Shown here: positions 10,405 through 23,000 of the stretch, piece by piece
Numbering within the stretch: position 1 is the first letter of the stretch
How the letters are laid out: every line of letters begins with the position of its first letter
Translations under genes and position numbers: made by a program
Notes under the pieces: generated by a model
Databases searched by the model: none
The model's input: only the letters and a program-made list of their open reading frames with translations
What the model was told of the DNA's origin: nothing
Source: Toxorhynchites rutilus septentrionalis
Lineage: Eukaryota; Arthropoda; Insecta; Diptera; Culicidae
Reading direction: 5' to 3'
DNA: 64,000 nucleotides
Assembly (NCBI RefSeq): GCF_029784135.1
Contig: NC_073746.1
Span: 229,041,882-229,105,881, forward strand

Positions 10405-11555
10405 AGTTTGGTTCAAGATCACCTTAGCATGGATTCCCTCTCATTGCTCGATTCCGGGAAATGAGAAAGCGGACTAAGCTAGCTAAGGTTGGCGCTTCAG
10501 AAGGCACACTCTTTGAAAGGCAAATTGCTTATAACGAATTTGTTCACATTCCTAGTCAGCACACACTCGTAAGTTGGCAGCGCATGTGGAGTGAAGATGA
10601 GTTCGGTCGTTAGTTACACACGATTATCCCAAAGGTCTCGACGAGTGCATGCTTCAAGGGATTGAACGTAGGTCGTGATTTCATTCGCGTGATGTATCGG
10701 GTTATGTCCATTCACTACAACCTAAACGCGCTACTTTATCGCATTGGGCTCGCAGCAAGCAATCTTTGTGATTGTGGTGATGGCTACTACGACATCAAGC
10801 ATGTTGTCTGATCGTGTATGCGGTTCCATGCTGCCCGCTTTCAGCTTTTCAGAGCATTGAGGGCACAAGGCAGACAATCGGATATTCCCGTGCGGGATAT
10901 CATAGGTAGCCGTGATCCTTATCTTCTGCTTCATCTATACCTGTTCCTCAGAAACGCCGATGTTAACGTTTAATGATGTTTCCTCCGTTGTATCCCTGTG
11001 TCATATCCCTCCTACCGATCGATTAACTTTTACTTAGTCGCGGCAATACATACACATACTTTTTACAGATACAAACGACACGGGCCGAATATAATTGTCA
11101 TTTACCATTGTGAACTTAATACGTGTAATGTTATAAAGAAGGTCATCAAAGACTTTATTTTTATTTGGACAAACGCGATGGTTGTACTGCTCATGACAAC
11201 TCTACACGAGCTGATGATTGCGCCGGCTAGTGACCATTCTATCCTGGATTCCTCGAGTCGAGAAAGACGCACCACGTTAGATATGGGGTACAGACTAGGG
11301 GGGCGTTGCTGATTAATGGTCAGCTACATCCCAATAGGAAGTATCCCGTGTCGGGCACACGTACAGAGCATCGAAGACTGCAACATACCAATTATGAGAA
11401 CACTTGTAATACTAACCTCGAGCCAACCGCGAGTAATCGGTTGGGAGTATTACTATCATAGTTGTAAGACATAAATTGTCAAAATATTGGACTCCCGGCC
11501 CCGTCAGGCTAACGCCACATGTGCCTTAATAAAATATATATTTTGGAAAAAAAAA
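10405..11555 (+). mobile_element. LOA/I-type retrotransposon, 3' fragment with RNase H end
   Basis: Begins inside RNase H (ITLAWIPSHCSIPGNEKAD from about 10410) and continues through LVSWQRMWSEDEFG, FKGLNVGRDFIRVMYR, LCDCGDGYYDIKHVV and DIPVRDIIG to a stop near 10972. Two or three point stops break the frame. It is clearly related to the C-terminus of the larger element at 22616-23719, which has the same block order. A 3' UTR follows with AATAAA (11528) and an A9 tail (11547-11555). It is a typical 5'-truncated insertion; the left boundary is approximate. Confidence 0.75.
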
Positions 11556-12810
11556 CCCGATGGCAATAGCAAAGCCTGTGTCGGCATTGCTCATGATAGC
11601 GTCTCTCAAGTGAATTTATTCTTCCTCACGCCACTTCTGTTGATTGTGTCGTAGGAATCGCAGTCGTTCGCTCTCTACCTCTCTACCGTTCGCAAGTAAC
11701 TCTCCATACAGACGGCGAACGTTAGGAACTTTAGGAACGTTAGTACCAATGAAGAAGAATCTATGTAGCGCCGATGAACTTCATATCATTGTTTTTTCTT
11801 CGAATCACAATCTCGAGTCACTGTCCAGTCGTCTACCATGATTCCAGCAATGCCTTCAACAACATGCGCATTGGATCTACACACGTGTTCTCTGGCTGTT
11901 TTATCAGCATTGATGATTAGTTATGACCTTGGAATCCGAGCATATATGATATGAAGAATTTCAATAATTCATTGTACTCATTCAAAAAGGCTTCCACTTC
12001 GCCGGCGATGCACCTGGTTTTAGCCGAATTGAGGTTACTGGTACATATGTGGATGGCAGTTCGATGAAGCGGACGAAGCGCCATCTGTCATTTAACCGTT
12101 TGAATACGGGGGAGCGCAATAGCACTCCTCTTGTTGTATGCGAAAAGTGCAGGGAGCGCGATAGCGCTCTTCTTGTTCTATGTTATTTCTGACTTAGCAC
12201 CTCTTAACGTAGGATTTCGTCTTTCGGGGACATTTTCTAAAGAGAACTACACGCGCTTTTTGCAGCAAGCCATAATTTTGAATGAAATTGCTTAAATATT
12301 ATTTTTCATTATTTTGAAAAAATAATTTATGTATAGATAAGGGAGTTTATGTTAGTAAATTTTATAAACCTCACTTTTTATTTGTTTTTTTCAATTTATA
12401 CAACTTTTGTGACCTAATCAGTTATTTAAGCTTTTTAGTATTTTTTAAATATACCTAAACTCATCTACATTTTTGGCATGTGCTAACAAAATTTTCTCCG
12501 CACTCAAACGGTTAACAACGTAAATGAATTGCTTCTGCTTGGAACACGAACGACAGGTCAATTATTTGGATATTATTTAAATCAAAATACTAAAATCACG
12601 GAAAAAATAGGTGATGGCAGTGAAAATTGAGGGTTACATGTATTTTTATGCCAAATTTAGGGAGAAAAAATACAAAAAAATATTCAGCAAAATCTTTTTT
12701 TCCCTGCATAGGGTCACCCTAATCGGTATTAAATATATGGTAATCGGTATCCTAGCGGTATCATATATAGTTTACGACCTATTCTCATGCCTACCAAGTT
12801 TTTCAGCATA
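11556..12810. other. No recognised gene
   Basis: Two near-repeats of GGGAGCGCRATAGC at 12110 and 12155 suggest a local duplication. There is an AT-rich stretch at 12290-12480. No coding homology was seen. Confidence 0.35.
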
Positions 12811-12814
12811 ATTT

Positions 12815-13314
12815 TATAAAAATCGGTCCAGTCATTTCGGAGGAGTTCGACCACGAACATCGTTACACGAGATTTTCATATATATATAGACTTCTCAACA
12901 AAATTATTTACTTTTTTACTTTAAATTTAACATTAAAGAGATCAAGCATGTCAGTTACGATAACAAAATACATTCAAATATTATTATCAATATTTTTTTT
13001 GTTTTGTTTTTTCATTTTTGTCGTTGGTCATCGTCTAAAGCGCTGCATTTCTCTGTATGTCATAGATCTCATTTTCATCTCCACATTACACTCGGGCTTA
13101 GGAAGTCCATTTTCCCACGGTCCACTGTCAAAACTTCATGTATCTGCTCGATATCCACGTGGAATCTATCCTTCATCGATCACAATCGATTAATTCTATA
13201 AATCGTTGAAACATTTGAACACACTCCCAATACATTAGTTATTGTATACTGAACAGCCGAGATATTCACTGGAAATTATTTATATGGCAGAACAACGTTT
13301 GCCGGGTCAGCTAG
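12815..13314 (+). mobile_element. Helitron-like fragment with 3' hairpin and CTAG end
   Basis: The 3' end has a hairpin (GGCAgAAC-aac-GTTTGCC, 13286-13303), a short spacer, then CTAG (13311-13314) followed by T. This fits the Helitron 3' terminus (hairpin about 10 nt before CTRR, insertion between A and T). The upstream AAATCGGTCCAGTCATTT motif and ATATATATAGA recur in many insect repeats. The 5' end was not found. Confidence 0.4.
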
Positions 13315-13332
13315 TACTAATATATATTTTTT

Positions 13333-13890
13333 GACGTAGAACTACGTCTTTCAGGAAGGGTGCTAAATCAGAAAACAGGTTACGTTTTTTGAAATAAAGT
13401 TAACGTTGATTTCACAGCGAACGGATTCTGATGATTTGCATACCAATCGAATTAGAAATTCTCTAAGATTTGTTTGATATGCTATACATTACAATTCACT
13501 AATCCCTAAACATTTTAAAATAATGAAAACTGGAAGCATTCCCATTTTCCCATACATTTGTTCTGCCGATTTGTGTGCTAACCCCACCAGTACCATCAAT
13601 AACGTACAACTAATACATTCGTTTTTGCCCGTTTCCAGTTCATTTGGTATAAAAAAGACATCTACGACTTGAACCCGCCATTCTTTGTGTCACCGACTGG
13701 ACAACATCGTTGCTGGACGAGCTGGACGGCGAGGGATCGAGTGCCTTTCTCAAGGCAAGAGGGCGGAGGTGGTAGCGCTGGAGTAGAGTAGAGTAGAGTT
13801 TTCAAAGGGCCTTTCTCAAGGCTAGAGACGAATGAACTGCAAAAGTTTAAAGTCTCTATAATACAATACCTTCCTTCCTTCCTTGAACCC
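13333..13890 (+). mobile_element. Fragment of the GACGTAG-palindrome family (subtype with AAGGGTGC)
   Basis: Begins with GACGTAGAACTACGTC after a T6 tract, followed by TTTCAGGAAGGGTGC as in the copy at 44456. A unit with GGACAACATCGTTGCTGGAC and an AGCCTT..AAGGC hairpin block follows, as in copy B and composite E. No 3' end motif was found before the next repeats. Confidence 0.55.
13808..13882 (-). repeat. Hairpin plus (GGAA)n tail, LINE/SINE 3' end type
   Basis: AGAGACGAATGAACTGCAA..TTTAAAGTCTCT can fold into a hairpin and is followed by a CCTT repeat. The same unit recurs at 38785-38860, 38995-39062 and, with an (AAAG)n tail, at 26655, 27843, 49380 and 56753. Confidence 0.5.
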
Positions 13891-14235
13891 GCACCACTTC
13901 TCGTTTGATGGTCATCGGAGCAACATCGTTCCTGGTGAACATCGAGCGAAAATGGATTCTTTCCGTGTCGAAAAAGACAAGGGAAGGAGGAGTATTTTAT
14001 GAAATTTTAATACTTTGTAAAATTGTAATTTTGAAGAAAAGTAACACATTTAAGAATAGTAACATAAAAAATGGAATCTACATGCGATTCTACATGTACA
14101 ATTATATTTATAACGTTTATAACGTTTTAACCTAGGTCTAATCGCTCTCGAGATATAACCATTTTTTATAGTGGAAATAATGTTGATGAAGTTCGTCCAC
14201 AATGTGGGAACATTAATCATAATGTCTAGCAGCAA

Positions 14236-14514
14236 GGTGCACCCGTGGCCGAGTGGTTAGCGTCACACATTATCATCCCGGGTGTTCGGGTTCGATTCCC
14301 GTTCTGGCCGGGGGATTTTTTCGTCAAAGAAATTTCCTTCGACTTGCACTGTGATTACGCGTATTCTAGAGCTTGCCCCTCGGAATACATTCAAGGCGTG
14401 TTATTTGGCTTAGAAAATCTCAACTAAGTATTAATAAATGACGCTAGTTAAATGCATACGTTGAGACGGCAAAAGTTCCACAGGGAACGTTAACGCCATT
14501 CAAGAAGAAGAAGA
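14236..14514 (+). mobile_element. tRNA-derived SINE, Feilai type
   Basis: A 279-bp element flanked by the 8-bp direct repeat AGCAGCAA (14228-14235 and 14515-14522). The 5' part is tRNA-like, with an A box TGGCCGAGTGG (14246-14256) and B box GGTTCGATTCC (14289-14299), the internal RNA polymerase III promoter. The 3' end is a GAA repeat. This organisation matches the Feilai SINE family of Aedes. It is not a functional tRNA gene because the acceptor stem and 3' half are not tRNA-like. Confidence 0.8.
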
Positions 14515-14522
14515 AGCAGCAA

Positions 14523-15318
14523 TAGGGGAAGTGCGGGTAATACGGACAGTGGTGTAATATGGACAGGTGGTTGATTTGTATAGTTACATTATGAATTTCA
14601 TATTTCGGTTAATAAGAACATGTTCTACATGTTATTCTATGATATTTAAACCACCCTAAAACAATGAATACTGATCAAAACTTGAAAAAGTAAACAAAGA
14701 CAGAAAATCATACATGATTCCGCGAGTGGATGTAATTCTATCAGCTTCGATAGACATTTTGAGTGGTTTAATATTAAAATGTTAAATATATTAAATTCAC
14801 TGATGGTTATATTTCAGTTTGTGAGTTAACAGAGAAGCGATAGTAAGTATGTACGGCAAAGTATGATTCATTTGTGAGTGGAAAATTTAAATCATTAAAA
14901 AAAATTGTGGTAGAGCGATATGGACAGTGATGTGTTGAGATCACATCCAATACATGATGGATAGTGATGGAAAAAGTATTCAACTCTTTTTCGCTCGCTT
15001 TCTTTGTTTGTTCTATTTCAGTTGCTGGAAAAACAAACGATGAGAGAGCGATTATTCCTCTCGTGAGCGATAAACCTCTACGCTTCGTATATTATAAACC
15101 TGTCCATATTCCCCGCCCCCCCACCAAATGTCCATATTACCCGCATAGACAAAAATGTTCTACTTTTTTATCTGTTTTAATATCAGTGAAAAACATTGAC
15201 ACTTTTTTGTAGAACAATTGGCCGATTAATCCGAAAATTTAAGCTTTGCCAAGCATAAGTTCCCAACGATATAATAATAGTTCTTCTTAACATGTCCGTA
15301 TTATCCCCACCTCCCTTA
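14523..15318. mobile_element. MITE with 26-bp terminal inverted repeats
   Basis: Left end TAGGGGAAGTGCGGGTAATA continuing CGGACA; the right end is its near inverse (TGTCCGTATTATCCCCACCT then CCCTTA). Internal copies of the ATATGGACAG motif occur in both orientations (14560, 14918, 15105, 15133). TA at both ends suggests a TA target. It has no coding capacity. Confidence 0.7.
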
Positions 15319-15389
15319 TGAATTTTTTAATGTTTCACGAACATGGATTCAAATGGCAATGGTCCTAATTCTCGAATACACTACGAATA

Positions 15390-15726
15390 CACTTCACGGT
15401 GGAAACGGAATGAAACGTATTCGTGATGACAACGGTACGGTGTCGACATCTGGATGCGAGATTAGTTTCCCACTAAATTTATCATTATAATATCAAATTA
15501 TCTTCAGATGAAATTTTTGTATGAGATTATTATATCACATGAAGAAAACAAAGTTTTCCACTCACATTGAATACCAGTTTGATACGAAGAAGTTAATTTT
15601 CATTAATGATTTTTTATTTGAAAAGTGCTCAATCTGCCTGAAAACTCATCATTATCTTCGACACTTCACTAACTCGTAAAACGTAGTTCAATGGCGTGCC
15701 GTTTATTTCGTTTCCACCGTGAAGTG
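15390..15726. mobile_element. TA-flanked MITE, 337 bp
   Basis: Left end CACTTCACGGTGGAAACG and right end CGTTTCCACCGTGAAGTG are perfect inverses, and about 28 bp match with one or two mismatches. It is flanked by TA on both sides, consistent with a Tc1/mariner-type target. Confidence 0.8.
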
Positions 15727-16839
15727 TATTCCAGAATCAGGCCCAATGTCTGATATATGATCTTGCGTGATTGGTGTTTGCAGAGCATCAAGTTTTTCCG
15801 ACACTGCAACTCAGCGTTTCAATGTGGCAAAAGATGTAAGTCGTGTTACCAAGGCTCAAAATACAAATAATGATCCTAATATAATCTCATAGACAAGTCA
15901 CAAGTGGGCTCGTTTGCTAAACAAAAAGAACATTGACGAACTTTCTCATAGTCGAAGCTCCATACCTCAATTTTCGATGATTGAAAAACGATAATTCTTG
16001 AATGAATAATTAATGAGGGTAGGAACGGTTTATTCAGCATATATTATATTATAAATAAATATTGATCAACTTCCTAGCTGAATAGCCTTTGAATTAACTA
16101 TTCATCACTGTGCAGTTCATCTCGATTTTGATCAACTAAGAATAGTAAGACCGTGACACAAATTCAGGATATCATCCCCCTCACACAAACCTAACGTGAA
16201 ACGAACTCACACAGCGTCTTGTTCGAATTATTTGCTGTTGCTGGTCAGGCTGCTATGGATGGCATCGATATTCTGCTGCTGTGATTATGGGTAGGATCTT
16301 TGCTCATCGGATCCCGGCGAAATGCCTTCGCATTGGAGGTGACATGGTTATATCACCGATACAGCAAGAGAAAACACTTTCACCAACTTGCCGATAACTT
16401 CCCAAATAATCAACAATCTAAAGGACAGCAAAATCTCGTGGAAAGGAACTGTTGCAGCTCTCAGGACAACAATCGCACGGTTGTCACATAAATGGATGAA
16501 CTGTTCACAATAATCAGAAACGCGTGCAACAGTTCGCTGATCTCAGTCATCATGTTTTTTTAATTTGTTTTTTTTTCAATTTGTTTTGTTCATCAACAAA
16601 TGGATTTGCGTCATTTCTTTGACTTATTTTCCGAATCTGCATATTGACATTGATGCATGCCCCAGAATCATCAAGCCGAGCTATCATTTCATACGGAGAA
16701 ACACAATGTGTTCAGTCGTTCAGTATCGTTGAATAAAATAGGAGCTCTGCTCCATGGTTTTGTTTTTTTTTTTCTCAAAGTTTTGAGACAAACTCTCAAT
16801 TTTGCAGTAAAAACTAAAAAGGTTTTAAAACCTAAGAGC

Positions 16840-16985
16840 AGTGAAAATTGTGGAAGAAGTCGGGAAATATGTTGGATCCATATGCTAATATGACCAAAAG
16901 GGTGCTAGAAGATACAAATTTCAATTCGTTACTGAACGGAACATGGAATGCCTTTCTTGACGTTGTCGGTGAGTGAATGAAATAT
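16840..16985 (+). other. Exon-like segment duplicated at 43320-43455
   Basis: One frame reads MLDPYANMTKRVLEDTNF and continues NSLLNGTWNAFLDVVG up to a strong splice-donor-like GTGAGTG at 16970. The segment at 43320-43455 is clearly related at the DNA level but its frame is broken. It could be an exon of an unknown gene or part of an unrecognised repeat. No family was recognised. Confidence 0.3.
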
Positions 16986-17959
16986 TGAAATTCGAACATA
17001 CAAGTGACGTGAAAAATTCATTTTTTGCCTTTGTTTTTCATTACCATACCCGTTTTTGTTGTGAAAATCGGAGTGATTCATTATACGGCAGTGTTCTATC
17101 AAATGTTAATTGGAAAGACAACATGCTGAGACCTGTAGACTAACATCGCATTCAGAATATCTATGTAGCTGTCCAGGTCCGCATTTTCGTTGCAACTATA
17201 GTACAGTTCACTAATGCAGATGTTGCTTCAGCCTGGTGTGTAACAGGAAGCGGTGTCCGCTGAAATTTTGATTTGTGTGTTCGGTACGACATCTTTAGTG
17301 ATGCAACCGCTCTTCGCAACTCTTTAATTAATTTCCATTTCGTTTTTTCGATTTGGGGTCGTTAGTATTTTTAGCTGTAACGCTGTAATATTGGATTTAT
17401 TAGTCTTTTTGTTTGCAAAGTCTACATTGAACTTAGGGGAATATATACGTTTCTTTCTACCAAATGGAAAAGTTCATGGGTGTAAGAGGAATACAAAACC
17501 AAATCAGAAGTACCTTGTTTGACATGTTCGAGAGCGGTGGTCCTAAAGCGATACAAATTACACACAGGACATTAATCCTTTTTTTTTTCTTTTATGAAGC
17601 AACAAAATAGCGTTAGAATTCTAGAATTAAAGAGAACAGGAAAAATTTCATCATACAAAAAAAAATGTCTGCATTACGACACCTTTCCTTTGACAACACT
17701 AAAAAATCAGTAGGTAGCAATAATCCTGAGATTCAAAAGAGTTGATTATGGACGAAAAAATATTGAGCACATGACAAATTCTGCCATTTTTTATGATTAA
17801 TTTTCGTTTTTTTTATTATTTCAATTTAATTCAAATTTCCACAGAATTATTTTAAGAATTTATGGAATAATAGAAGTCATTTGTTGACAGGATGAGTTCA
17901 TTTGTTTACAACCTGGCGGCAACGGAACAACCGGGTGAACGATCCTGCACGTTCGCAAT

Positions 17960-18100
17960 GAAGATCCCGCTCTATTACCTCGTGATTTTTATGAGTTGTT
18001 AAGTTATTCTAAATTCACGGTGTGTGATGTCCTGAAACGATTCAGAGAACGTCTGACCACCAATATTTCTGGAAGTGGCAAAAAACTCAAGCTGTAGCGG
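17960..18100 (+). pseudogene. Possible Tc1/mariner N-terminal HTH remnant
   Basis: One frame reads FYELLSYSKFTVCDVLKRFR then ERLTTNISGSGKK. This resembles the paired-like helix-turn-helix and GSG(R/K) linker of Tc1/mariner transposases. No catalytic part was found nearby, so this is low confidence. Confidence 0.3.
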
Positions 18101-18792
18101 ACCATAACGTGAAGCAAAACGTGACGTGAAGCAAAATTTAGACCTGAAAAACACTCAAAAAGCTCTTTGAGCATTTGCTAACAAAACGCGAATGTATCGT
18201 TAGTATGATATGATGAAGTTATCGAAAGTATGATATGATGAAGTTAAGAAGAAATGGCTGTTTTTTTCTGCAGCAGTATGAGGTTCATTGCCTTCTATGG
18301 GCAGTCACCAATCAAATGCAACTAAACATGGTACATATATAATGATGTTACTAAGGTTCCCAAGAAGCAATACCCGGTTAATACTCTGGAACTAAGGCAA
18401 AGTGTGGAATACTTATCGATTGTGAAGAACAAACTGAATAAGAAGGCGAATAGCAAATTATGAGAAGAAATTGGAACGAGAATATGCCGTTCGACGAAGA
18501 AGAAGCAGAAGAAGACGATTAAATGTATCGATAAATTGTTAAGTTCATACATCAGCAAGCCGTGGAATAAAGGTGACGTATAATTTTCATCATAACGAAA
18601 ATTGCAGATTTTCTTTGTGACTTTTTCTTGTAAGCCATTTCAGTGTTTGAAAGACTATTTCCGGAAGAAGTTGTGAACTTCCCGCTGTATTGACCCTCGG
18701 AGCAGAATTTCTGAAGATCCCCTGTCTCTGGAAAATCAATATTCAAAACTTTTTTTGACGGAATTTCGAAAGAAGCCGGGACGATATACTGA

Positions 18793-20057
18793 AAAGAAAG
18801 GATTTTTCTTGAAGTCGGAATTATTACTCAACTTCCACGTATTAGACAATACCAGAAGGCCCCGGCATCATCGAAAAACCGTTGGGTGGTATTCTTCCGT
18901 CCCAAAGGGAAACCTCTAAGAGTATCTCAAATTTGCAAAGACCTGACGTCTAACTACTCAGGTGTCTTAGAAATGACGAAAGTCAATAAAGATAAACTTC
19001 GTGTTGTGCTCTCAAATTACAAAGATGCTAACGCGATAGTGAAAAACTCTTTGTTCACTAATGAATATAGAGTTTATATTCCGGCTCACATTGTTGAAAT
19101 CGATGGTGTAGTTACGGAAAAATCTCTTCAACTTCAAGATTTTGGGTATCTAAGGGTATCTTTCACAATGCAAATATTCCACATATTAAAGTTTTGGAGG
19201 TGAGATCTCTGAACTCTTTGATATCTGAGGGTACAGAAAAAAAGTATTATCCATCTGGCTCTTTTAGAATTTCCTTCGAAGGCACAGCACTTCCAAATTA
19301 TGTGCTTATCGACAAACTTCGTCTTCCAGTTCGGTTATATACCCCTAAAATAATGACTTGCTTAAATTGCAATCAGTTAGGTCACACTAAAATCTACTGT
19401 TGTAATAAAACGAAATGCTCAAAATGTGGTGACGACCATGACGAAGTCACTTGTAACAAAGATGCTGATAAATGTATTTTTTGTGGAGATGTTCCTCATA
19501 CAATTAAGGATTGTCCGAAATACAAATTACGTTCGATGAAACTCAAGCAATCACTTAAGGATCGTTCTAATCGATCCTTCGCTGATATGCTCAAGGCAGC
19601 TTCACCTCAGGTACCCGAGGCTTCAGAAAATCCTTTCTCTGTTTTATCAGAGGATGATGATTCGGATTCTCAATTTGATCCAGTAATCACAGGAAGAGTC
19701 AGGAAGAGGAAAATTGCTTCTTCCTCTAAGCCATCTAAAAAAAGAGGATTGATCTCTAACAAGCCAGAATCTTCAAATTATTCTGCTCTACCCAAGAATA
19801 ACCCTCCTGGTTGGAGATCTTCAAATTATGACGTTCATTTCCCTGAATTGTCAAGCCATTCTCAATCGGTTCCTGATCCCTCATCTTTTTCAGTAGGTAT
19901 TTCCTTTTCATCAATTGTTCAATGGATTCTTGATTTTTTCGGAATATCAGATTCAATGAAAGGTATCATTTTTGCTTGGCTTCCTTCTATCAGCCAGATA
20001 GCTAAACAAATGACTTCAAAATGGCCCCTCCTCTCGTTCATTAATTTCGATGTCTAA
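18793..20057 (+). pseudogene. ORF1 (gag-like, three zinc knuckles) of the LOA/I element
   Basis: RNA-binding chaperone ORF. A conserved N-terminal domain (RWVVFFRPKGKPLRVSQICK) is followed by YRVYIPAHIVEIDGVV. A frameshift around 19140-19200 moves the frame from 18886-19203 to 19194-20057. Three CCHC or CCHC-like knuckles follow: CLNCNQLGHTKIYC, CSKCGDDHDEVTC and CIFCGDVPHTIKDC (19360-19515). A Ser-rich, basic tail ends at TAA 20055-20057. No in-frame ATG is visible before the conserved start. A TGA at 18790-18792 bounds the frame, so the N-terminus is also damaged or uses another start. Confidence 0.8.
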
Positions 20058-23000
20058 TTTATTGGATGATTCAGGTAAATCCTCTATTTTGCAGTGGAAT
20101 TGTAGAAGTATTCTTCCTAAACTTGATTCTTTCAAGCAAATGCTCCATTTTTTGAATTGTGATGCGTTTACTCTTTCTGAAACATGGCTTCGTTCGGACA
20201 ATGTGTTAAACATCCATGATTTTAATATTATCCGTTTAGACCGCGATGATTGCTATGGAGGAGTTCTCATAGGTATTAGTAAATGCTACCCATTTTACAG
20301 GATTCCCCTGCCTTTAGTCTCAGGAATTTAAATTCTAGCGTGTCAGGTACGTATCAAGGGTAAAGATTTATGCATTGCTTCTATTTATATTCCTCCAAGA
20401 ACTATGCTTAATTATAGAAATCTTGTGAATATAGTTGAACTTTTACCGCAACCTAATCTTATTTTGGGAGATTTCAACTCTCATGGAATTGGATGGGGTG
20501 AGTCTTTTGATGATCGAAGGGCCAATTTGATTTATGATCTTTGCGAGGACTTCAACATGGCAATTTTGAATACAGATGATGTAACAAGAATCGCTCCATC
20601 TTCAGGCCGCGCTAGTTGCTTAGATTTGTCTCTGTGTTCTTCCTCTTTTTCTTTAGATTGTAATTGGAATGTCATCCAAGATCCACATGGAAGTGATCAT
20701 TTGCCAATCACTATTTCCATTTCAAATAATTCAAAATCGCCTGAAACAACAAATATTCAGCATGATTTATCTAGAAACATTGATTGGAAGAGATTCTCTT
20801 CAATTATTTCAGAATCGGTGGCATTAGTTCATGAGTTACCCCCGCTGGAAGAATATAATTTTCTAACTGGTTTAATTCTTGACAGTGCTATTGATACTCA
20901 GACGAAGCGCTTTCCTGGTAATTCGTTTCGTAGACGTCCTCCTAATCTGTGGTGGGACCAAGTATGTACGAATCTCTATAAAGATAAATCGAATGCGTTC
21001 AAGGATTGGCGAAAATTGGGCACCCGTGAACGTTATGATAACTACATTTATCTGGATCATAAATTCAAAAGCTTCATTAAAGCTAAAAAGAAAGGCTATT
21101 GGCGTCATTTTGTAAATGGGCTTTCACGAGAGACTTTCTTGAGCACTCTTTGGAGAGTTGCCAGACAAATGAGAAATTCATCTCATTCAAATGAAGAAGT
21201 TGAATATTCAGAAAGGTGGATTTTTGACTTTGCCAAGAAGATATGTCCAGACTCTGCCCCCGCACCTTCTCCCTTCTTAGAGACATCTGATGATGTTGAG
21301 CCTCCGTTCAGTATGACTGAATTTTCTCTTGCCCTTCTTTCTTGCAACAACACGGCTCCAGGGTCAGATAGGATCAAATTTAATTTGTTGAAAAATCTAC
21401 CTGATAATGCGAAGAGACGTTTGTTGAAACTGTTCAATGCTTTCCTTGAGCAGAATATTGTTCCGCATGAGTGGCGACAAATTAAAGTTATAGCTATTCT
21501 GAAACCTGGTAAACCTGCGTCTGATTATAATTCTTATAGACCAATTGCAATGCTATCTTGCATTCGCAAATTACTAGAAAAAATGATTCTCCATCGTTTA
21601 GACAGCTGGGTTGAATCTAATAATCTTCTCTCGCCATCGCAGTTCGGGTTTCGTAGAGGCAAAGGAACCAATGATTGTCTTGCGATTCTTTCATCAGAGG
21701 TTGACTTTGCCTTGTGTAGTAAGCAACAAATGGCATCAGTGTTCCTAGATATCAAAGGTGCGTTCGATTCTGTTTCCATTGAAGTTCTTTTTCAAAAACT
21801 TCGTCTAAATGGGTTTTCCCAGAAATTAAATAGTTTTCTGTTTAACCTAATGCGTGAAAAACATATGAGTTTTTCTCATGGTTCTTCGTCAGTTTTACGC
21901 ATTAGCTACATGGGTCTTCCTCAAGGCTCATGTCTTAGTCCAATTCTTTACATCTTCTATGTAAATGATATTGATGTTTGTTTATCGGGAAATTGTACTT
22001 TGAGACAGTTTGCAGATGATTGTGTTGTATCGGTAATAGGCAAAGACAACACCGATCTTCATAATCCTTTGCAAGATTCTCTTGACAATTTGGTTGATTG
22101 GGCCTGTAGATTGGGTATTGAATTTTCTACTGAGAAGACAGAGATGGTTGTATTCTCAAGAAAACATCATCCTGCACAAATACAGCTTAAACTTTTGGAT
22201 AGACCTATTCGTCACTCGATGTCATTCAAGTATTTAGGTGTTGTGTTTGACTCCAAAGGAACATGGGGTAAACACATAGGCTACTTGAAACAAAAATGTC
22301 AGAAAAGAATGAATTTTCTTCGATCCATAACAGGAACATGGTGGGGAGCTCATCCTGAGGATTTGATTAGGTTGTATAAAACAACCATTTTATCTGTTAT
22401 GGAGTATGGTAGTTTTTGCTTCAGGTCCGCTGCTTGTACCCATATTTTGCATCTGGAAAGGATTCAATATCGCTGTTTGCGTATTGCTCTAGGATGTATG
22501 CAGTCAACACATACAATGTGCCTAGAAATTCTAGCTGGCATACTTCCTCTTTCCGTACGTTTTTTTCGAGTTATCATTCCGTTTTTTAATACGGTGTGAA
22601 ACACTTAATCCGAAGGTGATAGCAAACTTAGAAAAAATGTTGAACTCAGGCGTTCGATCTAGGCGAATGTCTCTATATCATGAATTTATGACTTTGGAAA
22701 GTCCATCTGCTTTATCTGGTTTCCAGATCATTCCTTCAATTTTGTTCAATTCCTCTATTACTATTGACCTGTCAATGAAGGATTATATGCATAATATTTC
22801 AGATGATCTCCGCCATTTAGTTATACCTGCGATATTCCTGTCAAGGTATAAACATATTGACCCAACCAAAACTTTTTTTACTGATGGATCTAGTCTTAAT
22901 GGATCCACAGGCTTTGGTATATTCAATATCAACTTCTTCACTTTTCGTAGGCTTAGTTTACCCTGTTCGGTGTCTGTTGCAGAATTGGCTGCAATATACA

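Larger units (their letters stand above)
15727..18530. other. Gene-poor stretch with small relics
   Basis: Mostly unassigned AT-rich DNA. Two pieces stand out and are listed separately: an exon-like duplicated segment at 16840-16985 and a possible Tc1-like helix-turn-helix remnant at 17960-18100. Confidence 0.35.

Noticed and set aside
14236..14310. A genuine tRNA gene
   Set aside because: A and B boxes are present, but there is no acceptor stem or T/anticodon arm pairing expected of a tRNA; the unit has a SINE body, GAA tail and target duplication.
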